DNA from: Ceratodon purpureus
Lineage: Eukaryota; Streptophyta; Bryopsida; Pseudoditrichales; Ditrichaceae
Direction: 5' to 3'
DNA: 64,000 nucleotides
Assembly: GCA_014871385.1 (NCBI GenBank)
Contig: CM026426.1
Coordinates: 54,989,375 to 55,053,374, forward strand
In this document: one piece after another, positions 1 to 11,475 of the stretch
Layout: every line of letters begins with the position of its first letter
Position numbering within the stretch: position 1 is the first letter of the stretch
Made by a program: the position numbers and the translations under genes
Notes under the pieces: model-generated
What the model saw: the letters and a program-made list of their open reading frames with translations, nothing else
What the model was told of the DNA's origin: nothing
Database searches by the model: none

Positions 1-1220
1 AAGGAAAAAAAACATAAAGAGGGAAATAAAAGAGTGGGAGGACTAGAACGGGAAAGTGACCCAAAATGGGGAAGAGAAAAAATGAAATTTGAAAAATAAA
101 AAGGTGTATAAATTATTATTCATATTTGATAAATTGAAGAATATGACTTGTATAAGTTTATGAAATTCTTATAATCTTTTTTCCTATAACTGCGCCGGAA
201 GTATATTTGGTTCTATTATTTCATTTTTAAATTTTTTTTTGGATATTTCTTACTTTTCCTATCAAGTAATTTATTTTATTTCTAATTTTTTTAATTTATA
301 TGTTATAATTTTGGTAAATTTAAAAATATCAAAAACTCAGAAAAAAAAATCTATATAATTGGGAACAATCCAAAACATAATAGACTTTCTCTTTCATATT
401 TCGTGCGTCTCTGAAATAAAGTAAGTAATCTTCAATTTATTATATTTGAAAAAGGAGATAAACATAGAATTAAAAAACATAAATCCACTTCCAGCATCTA
501 AAATAAATTTGAAAAAATATAATAACTGATGAACTTGTCTCCTCGACCCGGTCTTGTAGACAATATTCATAAATAGGAAAAAAAAAAAAAAAACGGACCG
601 AAATCAAAACAAAATATCATGAATTTTGGAAATAAATTTAAGAAGAGCGCCTCTCATTAATTATAAATGAGAAACCATGTAATCAACAAGTAAAGTTCAC
701 ACTAAGATATCACAAACTCAAAAATCACAATGGAATTTACAAAACGTCGACTTAGGGATATGAAAGGAAAGACATGAAATAAAATAAAATGAAAAGTCAG
801 AAAATCATTAGAGGAATGAGAAATAAATTTAAAAAGAGATAATAGCTAAGAAGCTTAGCTCCTCTTCCCGGCTTTGTACACTATTTTCATTAACATCAAT
901 TCAAATGCCAAATATTAAGTTAAAAGGATCTCCTGTATTCAACTTCGATCTAAAGATCTTACAGAATACATCTACTCTTTAAAATATTATTCGGTAGTTC
1001 TCAAAGGAACTTTCAAAAGCATCATTCTATAGCAATGAGAAAAAACATAATAAGAAGTAAACAGAACAAAATCTAGAACATAACCAGGGAACTGTTCGAT
1101 TCATTATACTCTTTCCAAGATACATTTGAAATGATAGGTATTACTTCTCTACAACAGTACCCTCCTACAAAACATTGTATAAAAAGAAAAAACACATCAA
1201 CCGTGCTGAAGTGTTTGAGC
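1..1220. other. AT-rich intergenic DNA with a 320-bp duplication
   Basis: No ORF with protein-like composition. A motif beginning AAATAAATTT and followed by a CTCCTC..CCCGG..TTGTA block occurs near 501 and again near 821 (offset 320), with a partial third copy near 630, so this is a degenerate tandem duplication of non-coding DNA. Nothing else is recognisable. Confidence 0.5.
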
Positions 1221-1223
1221 CCC

Positions 1224-1583
1224 TTAGTCGCTGTCAGCATGTGCAATGTCAACATCAGGGGCAATATCCTCTCCGGCACCCCTGTTGCCAGCATCCGCGA
1301 TGTCCTCATCGTTGTTAGCAGCGTCTCTCTGTTCATCTTCCTCACCCCCACTGCCAACCATGTCACCGTTGGCATTCCATTCCGGCTCTTCTTCCATCAT
1401 GCCATCTCCTTCGCCCTCCACGACTTCTTCAAGAACATATGCTCCTCCAACACGCCTCCTCCTTGACCTCCACTCCTCGCAGGCGATGGCAGCGTTTGAT
1501 TGTTCCCACCGCTCGCGTCTCCTGGATGCCGCTAGGGCCCGTGCTCCAGCGTCCGGGTCAGGTACAGCTCCCTGGATCTCCAT
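1224..1583 (-). CDS. Acidic low-complexity ORF joined to the 3' end of element X copy A
   Basis: A 119-codon minus-strand ORF, Arg-rich at its start (RRRERWE, RSRRRR) and then Glu/Asp-rich (EEVVEGEGDG, GGEEDEQRD). It follows directly after the point where X copy A stops matching copy B: copy B continues into a conserved region (KPSLSGVN..), whereas here the sequence switches after the EQMEKSLGKK-like segment. It is probably either an alternative C-terminal exon or unrelated DNA joined by recombination. No domain is recognised and a function cannot be given. The composition could also be a by-product of simple sequence. Confidence 0.3.
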   Translation of the reverse strand: MEIQGAVPDPDAGARALAASRRRERWEQSNAAIACEEWRSRRRRVGGAYVLEEVVEGEGDGMMEEEPEWNANGDMVGSGGEEDEQRDAANNDEDIADAGNRGAGEDIAPDVDIAHADSD

Positions 1584-1589
1584 TTTTTT

Positions 1590-4495
1590 CCTAATGACTT
1601 CTCCATCTGTTCAATTGCAGTAGCCCTCAGTCTCTGATTCTATATGTTCCAAACATACATGATATGCATGTGCACTATCTTCTCCGTCAATCGAACCAAG
1701 GCATGCAATGTACAAATGTGCACTCTGGACAAAGGAATCGGCAGGATAGGCCTCCACCTACTAGATGTTGTCATGTCAGAAGGTTCTTCAGGTACGCTGC
1801 TGGAAAATAGCCCCCCCACCCAGTTTGCTTTACCACGGCTCTTGATGGCAGCGTTTGCCTGGCTTGCTATCCCCACAGTGGGCTTTATCCTCTTCTGGTC
1901 GCAATATATGCAGTTCATTGCACACGACGGCCCTGACTGGAGCCCGTACATACACTTGATCGTCTTCATGTCCGCAGCAAGATGCTACTCCACCTGGAAT
2001 TCTCCAACTTCAGCGACCGTGAGTTTCTCGCCACTTGACTGTGCTGCTATCACAGCCGGGATGTTTGACTTTCCAAATATCCACGAGAGAACATCGTAGG
2101 ACTCCTTCTCGACCTGAAACGTGGCAACTGGCCAAATGTCCTGCTTTGATTGTACCGAGAAGTACCTCTCGTGGTCCACCTGAATGTTAGTGTCCAGAGC
2201 CCGATTCATCAACGTGATGCTAACACGTTCAAATTTCTTCCCGTTAATAATCTCTGCCTCATCCAGCTTGAGGACAAATATCAACGGAGCCCCTTCCAAC
2301 TCTGCAAGAATATCCCCACGTGAGAATGTTTCTGTAATGCAATCGAATTAGCTTCCTTTGTTAAAGACACACAATGCAGTTGCTGGCACTAAACGAACAT
2401 TCACCATTGCTGTCAACAAGAGAAGAAGAGGATGCATACCTGACTCTGTGATGCCATAAAAGATCACCATGCTCTGCTGGACCACCTCAAGGTCCGTGAA
2501 TAGCGAGTTCTTTTCATCTAAGACCACCTCCTTTCGCACCTCCTCGAATTTCTTGGTTTTCTTTGACACTGCTGGCAGCTCCATCCTTTTCTCAGCGTGG
2601 TAGTACTGGCCAATGAATTGTGGCAAGTTCGCATTTAGCTCCTGCCGAAGCCTTCTGACGTGGTAGGGACTAGGTAGTATGTTGGATTTGGCATCCTTGG
2701 TCAAATCCCGAATTGGAGCCTTCACGGCTTGGTAAATTGCACCATAGCCGCGAAAAGACACCCCTGCTTGGTCGCAGGCAGCAAGAATATTACTCGGCCC
2801 TACCCTTTTTCCAATTGCCTTGAGGACGTTACTAGCAATCTTTCTCTTAACATGCTCCATAGATGGCTGACTTGCAAGGGTGAGACCTTCATGCCTAGAC
2901 AGTATCTTTGCTAACGCTACAGCAGTTACTGTTTGGGAGGCTTTATCCCCATGAAGTCGCTGCTTCTCATGGTTGACCCGGTTGTTGTCGTTGACAGCAT
3001 CCACGAGATGAGGTTGCAAATGCGTCCTAACGAGCTTCACTCTGCGTTTTGCCCACCCTGAACCATGATTCAACTCATGAATCCCCCTGAGCGGTCGAGC
3101 CCTACGTCGCATCCCCATAGGCGTGTCCTTCAAAGGGCTAGGCCCCTCCTGTAGGCGCTCACTTGCTTGCTGCCAGCGACGCACCTCGGTCTCCAAGCCC
3201 TGCACCGTCACCCTATGATTTCTCTCCATGCTGCTCATCTCGGTTCGAATAGTCTCCAATTCAACACGCAATTGCATGCATGTATCCTCAATGTCCCTGT
3301 TATGGTGGAGCCTCTCTCTGCTGCCAGCAATGTCGTCTTTCACCTTGTGGAGTTCTTCTTCTAAATGTCAGCATTGCATTTCCATCTCACGCCGTGTAGG
3401 TCCTCCTCCATCATTGAGACCCAATCTGCGTGGATATCCATACAGACCTTGCTCTCCATGACATATGAATTCCAGGCAATCTCGAAGAGTTCTGAATGGA
3501 GGTGGCCTCCCTGTTCCTGGATCAACCGGGTAATGCTGCCATCGACCCACAAGTCAATGTTTGTATCCCCGGCTGCCCTCCGTCCTGGAAATGTTGATGG
3601 GCAGGGTTGCTCGGATCTCAATAAACCTCTTCTAACAAGTGGTGCGTAGCGTGCATCAATCGAAATTCCAACACGGTAGCTTGAAGGCTCCACCCCTGGT
3701 GCTGCCATCGAGAGTTCAGAATTCCGAAGTAGTGATTCAAGCTTTCAAGGCCCCAGATCGATCTGGAAGTATGCAGAAAATTGTTTTTAAGATTGCCATA
3801 TACCCAAAACCGCAGAGTTCACAACAACCAAACCCTATACCATAGCGACTCAAGAAAATTGCAGCATCAAATGAATAGCATGCAATGTACAAATGCACGA
3901 CCCAAACTTGTCATAAAGAAATTGACACTTACACAACCTCTTCAGTCCACGGCAGGAGGTGTTGCAAATCACCCTTCGAATGCTTGCTGCTCGAATTTGT
4001 AACTACTGCCAGCGCGTATCTGTACAATCATGCTCACTGGTTTAGTTGTCACAATTTCCCTTGACTCTCTCGAATTTCACCTGCGAATTGGGTCGTTGGT
4101 CCTGCAACACCCAAATTCTACGCACCCAACTTCGATTCACCCCATTCCGAGGTGGGGAGACCAACCTACTGTCGACCGAGCTCCATGGCTTCTTCCCGTT
4201 GTGGCAGCAAACTTCGAATCTTGAAACGGTTGACACCAATCTCCCGTCATCTTTCCTTTGAATCGGGCTTCAAGGTCAATAAATGCGAGAAGGCGTGGTT
4301 CACCAAACAAGGCAGCCACCTCGGCGCCACTAGGCACACCGACCCCGCCCCGCAACCCCATTCCAAGACCATTAAGTGGCCCTATTAACTCCGCGGGCAG
4401 CGATCCTGGCACCTGCTGCCAGCGACAGTGCCGCATTTGGGCAGGGAGTTCACCTAGAAAGGGCAGGCTTACACGGCCTTTTCAAGACCCGTTTT
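1590..4495 (-). mobile_element. Element of unassigned DNA-transposon family X, copy A
   Basis: The segment is collinear with the other X element of this window (37.4-38.8 kb plus 56.26-58.14 kb) along most of its length: the leader with the SLPAEL/GPL motif, the coiled coil, the LVDAVN..RLHGDKASQT domain, a conserved intron and the LKLDEAEI..NGK exon. The order is the same but this copy lies on the opposite strand. The 5' limit near 4,495 abuts the GC-rich hairpin array. The 3' limit is where homology to copy B ends. Terminal inverted repeats could not be defined. Confidence 0.6.
1595..3708 (-). pseudogene. Family X transposase-like gene, copy A
   Basis: The main exon (3,343-2,440) encodes a coiled coil (EMSSMERN..EVRRWQQASERL) and a conserved alpha-helical region (RLHGDKASQT, ILSRHEGLTLA, QELNANLPQFIGQ). 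An intron at 2,439-2,302 (GTATGC..TTGCAG) is matched in copy B. The second exon carries LKLDEAEIINGKKFERVS, then AADMKTIKCMYGLQ, a C-x2-C pair (NCIYCDQKR) and LPIPLSRVHICTLHAL. By layout this suggests an RNase-H-fold DDE transposase (first acid in LKLD, second in AADMK). That assignment is inference and I cannot name the superfamily. The gene is broken: TAG at 1,642-1,640 replaces a Gln codon of copy B, and another TAG before HLAADMK replaces a Trp codon. The upstream coiled-coil exon is split over two frames at 3,361-3,708. Confidence 0.65.
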
Positions 4496-5300
4496 TGCAC
4501 GTAATGAGGGGCTCTCGGCACCGAGAGCCCTTTCCTAGCCTCAAAGCCGCGGTCGGGGTTCGGCCATTAGAGTCATCTTTGGCCCCTCAAGGCCAGAAAC
4601 CCTACCGCGCCTCTGAGGCCCGGAAGGGGCTCTCAGTGCCGGGAGCCCGTTCCGTGCCTCAAGGGCGCGGTCGGGGTTCCAGCCCCAAAGGGCCCTTACC
4701 GGCCTCTCTCAGCCCGTCAAGGGCCGATCAAGGGCCCTTAGGGCCGGAAACCCGACCGCGCCCTTGAGCCCGAGAAGGGGCTCCCGGCACCGAGAGCCCC
4801 TTCCGAGCCTCAGAGGCCCGGTCAAGGTTATGACAGCAAGGGGCACAATCCGACCCCGCTTGTAGTAATAAAAGGGGTCGCAAAGGCCCTTCAGGCGTAA
4901 AGAACCACATTTTTGGATCCTTTACGTGCCAGGAAGGCCCTTTTAGGCCCCTCTTGGCTGAAGAGGGCCAATAAAGGCCCCTTTGGACCGGAAACCCGAC
5001 CACGCCTCTGAGGCCCGGAAGTGGCTCTCGGCACCAAGAGCCCCTTCCGGGCCTAAGAGGCATGGTCGGGTTTCCGGTCCAAAGGGGCCCTAGCCGGCCT
5101 CTCTCGGCCCAAGAGTGGCAGGTTAAGGCCCCTTGGGGCTGGAACCCCGACTGTGCCCTTGAGGCCGGGAAGGGGTTCTTGGTCCCGAGAGGGGCCCGTA
5201 AAGGCCCCCTCGAGCCAGAACCTTGACTCGCCTTTGAGACTAAGGGGGGTCTCTCTGTACCAAAGGCCCCTCTTCAGTCACAAGGGCGGGGTCGAGTATT
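4480..5300. repeat. GC-rich array of hairpin-forming repeats
   Basis: About 0.8 kb, much richer in G+C than its surroundings. The core GCTCTCGGCACCGAGAGCCC plus TTCCGGGCCTC..GCGGTCGGGGTT recurs near 4,511, 4,629, 4,779 and 5,023, with weaker copies near 5,174 and 5,249, at spacings of roughly 118-244 bp. The core at 4,508-4,530 is a near-perfect palindrome (GGGCTCTCGG / CCGAGAGCCC, two central bases). ORFs called on both strands here (for example 4,258-4,767) are by-products of base composition. This is a degenerate minisatellite of unknown origin. Confidence 0.75.
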
Positions 5301-5329
5301 TGATCCTCAACCGGACCTAATTAAGAAAA

Positions 5330-6435
5330 TAAAATAACCTTACTTACGGAAATATAACTAAAGAATGTCCAATAACTAAATACCTCTGTAATAAAATCCG
5401 TTTCGTTCTTAGGATTTGTAACGGCTTCGAGCTTGCTAAAGAGCTTGTTTAGCGCTTCTTTCTATTTCTGAATGTGACTGAATATAACCTCACGGAAACG
5501 CTCCCCTGTCTGCTTATTCAGCGGCATTGTCTGCTTGTAGTTGTTGCATGCTTCCTAGCCTACACCAGCTATTTCTTCTTGCAACATTCAACCTCGAAAA
5601 CTTAGTTGATTAATTTATTTCGACATATCCTTTTAAATCAGATACGAATAATTATGTTTGATGGACTTACCGAGAGCAGGTGGTTGACCATTGTCTTAAT
5701 CCACGGCCATGAGAGCTTAGCAGGCGGCGTGTCTTCATCGTCCTCCTCTTCCTCCTCTTGATACACCAAGGGATTGTTCTCTTCCGCCTCGAACTCGACT
5801 GGCACCGCCCTCTTCCGTGAAGGTGTACTCGCGACTGTGTCCGCTGCACCGATGTTCGCGCCCTCGGCCATGGCTGTCTCCTGGTTGACATCGCCTACTA
5901 CGTCCTCCCGTTCGGACTGCTTCGTCGCCCGTAGGTCCATGTTCTCGTCTTGCTCCTCCCCTCCTTGCCTCTGCCCAGCAGCCACAACCTGCGTCTCCTC
6001 CACAGCCGTCTCCTACGCCTCCTCCCTTCCGTCTTCCTGCAACAATGAGTACAATGAAACACAACCCAACTAGTCAGTCTAAGATGAACCCTTTCCAAAA
6101 CCCTAGATACTTAATAAGAACATAACACTCTGACGATGCCCTAATAACTTTTCCCGCCCTTACTTCAGAGAGTACTATCTTACCTGCTCTAGCTGGACAG
6201 CGGATTCCGCAATTTGAACCTTCTTAGTCTTCTTGTGCTTTTCGGGACGCTCCCCTTCACTTGGCCTCTTCTTATTTTTCCTTTCACTTTCGGAAGACCT
6301 TTCATCTCCAGCTCTCTTCTTTCTACCCTTCTTCACACTATCTGGTGACTTCTCATTCCCGGACAACCTCTCTTCTCCATGGCCCTTCTTTGACCTAACC
6401 ATCTTCACCTTTCCTCCAAAATTTGTGTTAAACAT
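5330..6435 (-). CDS. Unrecognised lysine-rich multi-exon gene
   Basis: Exon 1 (6,435-6,185) starts with ATG and encodes a very Lys/Arg/Glu/Ser-rich, probably nuclear segment (RSKKGHGEERLSGNEKSPDS, KNKKRPSEGERPEKHKKTKK). It ends at a good donor (CAG|GTAAGA). Exon 2 (about 6,008-5,670) is acidic (EEEEEDDEDT) with a basic patch (PSRKRAVPVE) and ends at a GTAAGT donor. A third exon (about 5,585-5,340, EACNNYKQTMPLNKQTGERF..) contains in-frame TAG codons, so the gene is probably broken or cut short by the adjacent GC-rich array. The exon 2 acceptor is uncertain. No family is recognised. Proximity to transposons suggests it may belong to one. Confidence 0.35.
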
Positions 6436-6569
6436 GGTAATGGACTAAGTAGACCAACCCGCACCCTATAAACCCTAACAACAACACCCTAAATAGAACC
6501 CTGACTGCACTACACTCCCACACACAAAAACCGCAACGCAGTGGAAGCCAGGCACAGCAAGGCTGTGAG

Positions 6570-7010
6570 CTAAGAACACCACAAGGGGGCACAGAGAGAC
6601 TGAGCATGCAGCTTCTCCCCCTTCTTATACCTGGCCGCAAGAGCAAGGGCGCACAAACTAATGATGTTCACAATTAACACACGTACCTCTAAGCACTCAG
6701 GTATAGTGAAGGAAATTGATTGTTGGAGCGGCATCACACATTGCGATGCCGAGGTCTCACACAACCCGCCCCCCTTTGCTACTTGAGGTACTGCTATGAC
6801 GGGAAGTTTTGCAAAGTCCTTACTCAATGCCTTCACGGTCCCGCCGAACCCCTCAACATGTCGCCTCATGTCCTCAGCCTGTCTCATCCTCGAAGGTATC
6901 AGCTGCTTCGGATTTGAAAACAGCTTGTCCCTCCCCTTCCTCCTTCTCTTTTTCTCTCTCACAGGAGTGGCGACCACTTCAGTTAAATCATCGACATGCA
7001 TCTGTGACAC
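6570..7010 (-). CDS. Unrecognised basic ORF, possibly transposon-associated
   Basis: It starts at ATG with a short leader and a strongly basic stretch (REKKRRRKGRDKLFSNPK), followed by a helix-rich segment (RQAEDMRRHVEGFGGTVK, ALSKDFAKLPV). A donor-like site (GAG|GTACGT) near 6,690 suggests that the end of the ORF is intronic and that the coding part is about 106 codons. It has the same orientation as the 5.3-6.4 kb ORF and lies divergent to the MULE transposase starting at 7,527. No domain is recognised. The real end and any further exons are unknown. Confidence 0.3.
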   Translation of the reverse strand: MSQMHVDDLTEVVATPVREKKRRRKGRDKLFSNPKQLIPSRMRQAEDMRRHVEGFGGTVKALSKDFAKLPVIAVPQVAKGGGLCETSASQCVMPLQQSISFTIPECLEVRVLIVNIISLCALALAARYKKGEKLHAQSLCAPLWCS

Positions 7011-7099
7011 TATCCTGCTCTCTCATTACACTAAACATCCCGCAGAATGCCGCTCCATGCTTTAATATATCTCTCGTCAGGACGAGTACAGTTATTTAT

Positions 7100-7526
7100 G
7101 ACGCTTTCCACTCTTTTGGCGTCCTTCCAAATAAAGATTCCTTAACTCTAGATTCCTAGAATTGGCGGCTGAGATCCTTCCCCTTTTTTCCATGTCAAGG
7201 AATTTACTCTGACAAGGTGTACCAGCCCTAATTATATTCAGTGGCCATCAAGAGACGGCTGGCCCTTATTATAGAGCCTAGTAGTGGTTGGTGATTTGTC
7301 GCATGATCGTCCTTTCAAGTAAACATAGGGGTCCCCTAAACCGAGTCATCATCTCCTAAAATATCCATTCGGCCGTCAGGCATTCATCCTTTTCTCAACA
7401 TTTGTCTCTGTATTGACCAGTTGAGATTAGAAAATTCAAATGTATAAAGGCAGTGGAAGCTGCTGCGGCAACCCTCTCAATTTTTCACTTCGTCGATTGT
7501 GTCGCTCGTGCTGAACTCCCTACGCC
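7100..7526. other. Spacer between divergent ORFs
   Basis: Non-coding spacer upstream of the copy 1 MULE transposase. It should hold that gene's promoter and the 5' end of its element. I found no terminal repeat matching the 38.8/56.2 kb TIR here, so the element's left end is undefined. Confidence 0.3.
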
Positions 7527-10500
7527 ATGGCGCTACCTCTCTCAGTTCAGTTTCTAGGTTCCGTTTTTCTTTACGCACATGGCGTCGGAATTCCGCTTAC
7601 GTTTCGGGTAGATGATGATGGGTACGCTCTTGTGTCTTATCAGCGTCTAAGTCTTAGGTTCCAGTATCAAGAGGACACCATTAGCGTCGAGGAGGAGATT
7701 TGTGATGAGCTCACTAGAGAGATCACACACACACTAGGCCAGGTCTCATTCGTGGACGAGAGGGATTGTAAGATGTGGAGGCTTATGCCTGGTAGGTTTA
7801 GAGTCTACGGTCTCACGGATTCCCAAATGGCTGCGTCCACCGAGATCCTGACCCCCAAACGGTCCTCGACTTGCACCATATAGACACCAAGAGCGGTGGA
7901 CGTGAAGCTCAAGACCGACTCTGCCTCAGATACGCCTAAGTAAAAGTCGAGTCGGGCTTACATACCCCGGTTGTCAATCTCTCTTGTGACGATGACGGGA
8001 GCCCGCGGATTCAAAAGTCAGCCGGATATATACCCGCCGGGGAACCTGTCCGTCGCAAGGGGGCCGTGGACAATCGCGCTTCGAATCTCATGCCAGTGCC
8101 CCCTTCTTTGAACGAGTCCGTTAGTATTGTATTGCTGTTGAAGAAGCTTACTTCGCGACCTGGTAAGAAGAACCTCCTGAAGAAGTTAGACTATGACTCG
8201 ATCAGACATGAGAGAGTGGAGTATCTGCCAGTGGAGTTCAACGGCGACGTCATCTTCGAACTGCCACCTGTCGGATCCTCAGCCTCACGATCAGCCGCCA
8301 AGTCCATGCAGGGCATGGATAAGAGGTACGATGGGCACGTGTGGACGAAGACGATCACCACCAACATCTCCAACAATATGGGCCTCTCTTTTTGGTCGTC
8401 TTCATGTGCGGGCCATTTGCGGTGCGAGAACAAGAGCTGCGGGTACCTTGAGCGCGATCATCGCATCTTCGATGTGAATGAGACCGAATTTGACGGATGC
8501 ACGTTGCAGGCGTTTGTTGTGGGAGAAGAGGCTCTGAAAGAATCCACTTTGGTCTGCAAGGTATATAAGGAACCTCCCGTATGCGTTGCGACTTGTAGAG
8601 CAAGGGTATTTTATGTTTCGGGCAAGGGCAATAGGACACGGGCGTGCATCCACGTAGGATCCCACAACCACTTTATCAAGGTGGAAGACTACCGGGACAT
8701 TAAGGTTGAGATAAGTAGTTTGACAGAAAACCAGATCGAGAACACACCCAAAGCTACGAAGAGCGCCGTTGTACTAGAGGCCAGCAAGGACCTGATTGGT
8801 AGTTCTTTATTACGATCGGAGGATGATCCACCCAAGACGCTCACTCTTCAGGAGCTTTACTCGGTGCTCGATAGGTGCAAAGATATGGCGTCCCCTAACA
8901 TCTGGAACAAGGTCATTACTTTTAGGTACCTCAGACGGTATGGGGTAATGGACACCATAACGAAACTGCGGGGAATCAGCACATGGGATTTTGTACAGAA
9001 CAACATGTTCGCTGGCCAAGGGTCAGAATTTGACAAGGTCTACGTGTTCAAAATGTCGGAGCTTGGGCCCGCCAGTGGTGTCGATCTTGTGAAGAGAATG
9101 CAGCCGACGGGCGATCTGGAGCTTTTGTGGATGATGTTTGACCACGTCAAGCGCGTCCAAAATTGGACAACCATGGCATGCCATGTGTATGACTCCACTT
9201 ACTCCCGGGTCATGACGATCGCATGCTGCGACATGCAATCTCAAGACGCCAAAGCCCAGATGGTGTTCTGGAAGTACCTCAATGCAATCATGAAGAGACA
9301 CGGCGTGGAGAAGCCGAACTTCAAGGGCTTCATGGCGGACAGCGCCCAGGCTAATTGGAATGCGGTCCGGGTGGTATACGGCAATGGCAACAAGGAAGAT
9401 CAAATGGAGGACTGGGAGAGGACATGTCAATTTCATTCGACCCAGTCCATGGTGAATCATACTGAGAAATACGTCGCCGAAGAGTTGTGGGATCAACACA
9501 AAAAGATGTGTCAGCAATACATGATTGCAAGATCAATGGCGGAGGCCGATAATCTTTATCACGGGATAAGGGCTTGGTGGGCATCTACAGGGGCAGTGAC
9601 CAAATCCGCCTTATCGAAACTAGACTTATGGCTCTCATTCTGGCATTTTCGTTATCGCCAATGGGGTGGGTTCATGACCGAGGTAACCACACCACCCACT
9701 CTTGTTTTGTCTTTCCCCGTATATGCTCATTGTAGTGACTCATTAATCGTTCATCCACTGTTGGATCTCAGAAATTCTCGGAGGCAGAACTTGCGGAGAT
9801 GCCGTCCTGCAACCTCGCGGAGAGGTTTCACAACAAGTGGCTTCAAGCATCCGGCAATAATGGCAGCGATCTCTACGTTGCCACCGTGGACGACTTTATC
9901 CGTGCTTTTCTACAGGTTGTGAATTACTACTCGTACCTAAAGGGCGACGTGGGGGGTATTGGCCCGAGCAAGAAGGAGCTGAGGCTACGATCCGCTGAAC
10001 GTAGGGCAAAAAAGACTGGCAAACCAAAGGTTCTGGAGGACCCGATGCTGGACATGCTCGGCGCCGATGAATTCTGTACACGCGTCCCTCTTTTGCCAGA
10101 GGAGGGGGTGTTTGGTTCGCGGAAACGCAAGCCCGACTTGCCTCTTGGCGCGAAGGAAGAGTCGCATAGGCCAGATAAGGTAAACTTTTCGCATCCTCGA
10201 GTCAGTACCAGACCTGTCAGAGCTTGCGTGGCTCCCATGCCGATCATCATCGAGGAAGGCTACTGCGAGGTTGAAGCAGCCCGTCATCCATCGCCATAGA
10301 TGGACTTCGTCATCGCTTCACCCTTCAGCGAAGGAGGCGTGCGTCACGTCTCGGCTGTGGAGGAGACCAAAGTGAACGTGAAGCAGTGGCACATAGCTCG
10401 ATTGCCAAAGACTTCCGCAAAGTGCTGCTGGGCGTAGAGGGCCGTCACCAATAAGAAATGCACAGAGAGGATTGTCAGGGGTGCTAAGCCCACCCCTGCC

Positions 10501-11142
10501 CCGACCTATAGCGGTGTATGGCACAGCAGAAGGAGGAACGTCGACATACCCGAGGACTTCTTCTTCTGCCCCGACGACATTGAGAGGTGCGTGAAGCAGA
10601 CAAGGCGCAAATGGGTGAACTGGTACAATTTATCGAGAAAGGAAGGATTTCCACCCATCCCAACCGTATGGCTTGTGAAACTTGGGACGAACCTGAAAGA
10701 ATGTGAGACTCTTGCCGTGGAAGAGGCAGGGTTTCAGCTCCCACAGAAGAAACCAGTCTCACCTCGAAGGCTCTTCACCTCCGACCCCCCTCCGCGAAAC
10801 CTAGACTCGGTTCCAGTGCCAGCAGAGGCTGACCGGTACCTTGGAAAGAGAGACGGGAAGATTGTCAAGCGGACCGCGACTCGACCCAATCGGCACCAGA
10901 GGCTGTCTATGGCCTCCTCCGATTCCCTCAAAGCACGACTGCAGTCTATCACCATGATTCCTCATCCCGGCCACGGCTGCATCATCGCGCTAGACTCCGG
11001 GGCTCCTCCCAATGTGACAAAATACTAGATCACCATCAGCTCCCTCTCCGGCTGTACATGCCCAGCATTCAAGAAAACAATGACGAAGTTTCGTGGGTGA
11101 GTTTTGAATCACCTGTGTGCCGTGCGTTGCTACGTCCGTTGT
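7527..11142 (+). pseudogene. MULE transposase, copy 1, N-terminal and catalytic portion
   Basis: Collinear with copy 2 at 49.4-53.0 kb. The first block (7,527-7,881) ends at an in-frame TAG. The main block (8,066-9,682) holds a Cys/His-rich DNA-binding region (CAGHLRCENKSCG, then CVATCRARVFYV..GSHNHF, a WRKY-GCM1-like pattern). A DDE core follows with HVYDST (first Asp), FMADSAQANW (second Asp) and RTCQFH. An 89-bp intron (9,683-9,771, GTAACC..CTCAG) separates it from KFSEAELAEM. The reading then continues through 10,299 (TAG), 10,435-10,437 (TAG where copy 2 has Gln) and 11,026-11,028 (TAG) to a truncated SWIM-like CTCPAFKK. In the continuation NHLCAV the expected Cys-Lys-His Cys is lost. 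Non-functional as it stands. Confidence 0.75.
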
Positions 11143-11475
11143 GGACGTCGTTAGGGAGGATTTTAGCGTGAGCAACCTTTGCAAGGTTTGTGGTGAGAGT
11201 GAGTGTTGGGTTCAGGGCTAGGAGGTGTGTGAAGGGGTATGCCGTAGCGATATTGAGCTGTTAGGGTTACTGTCGCCATAGAGGAGAGCTTGACGGCGCG
11301 GACACCGTCCGCTGGGACTGGAGAAGGTCACAACTTCAGTCGAAGCCCGAGAATTCAAGCAGGAGAGAGGAGAGTGCGATGGAGGCATGCAGCGACGAGG
11401 AAGGGGGCAACGAGGACGTGGTTTCGGGTTGAGTAGGCGGTTCCAGCGTCCAATCGGAAGAAGGTTGAAAGATCC

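Noticed and set aside
4258..5063. Long Pro/Gly/Arg-rich ORFs on both strands
   Set aside because: They lie in the GC-rich hairpin array, where stops are rare on every frame; no domain and no codon bias.
9023..9517. 164-codon minus-strand ORF
   Set aside because: Antisense of the conserved DDE core of MULE copy 1.
11101..11160. GTGAGT at 11,096 as an intron donor ending at 20,36x (a 9-kb intron instead of an insertion)
   Set aside because: The following codons (VLNHLCAV) still align with the SWIM region of copy 2, the other MULE intron is 88-89 bp, and no intron exists here in copy 2.
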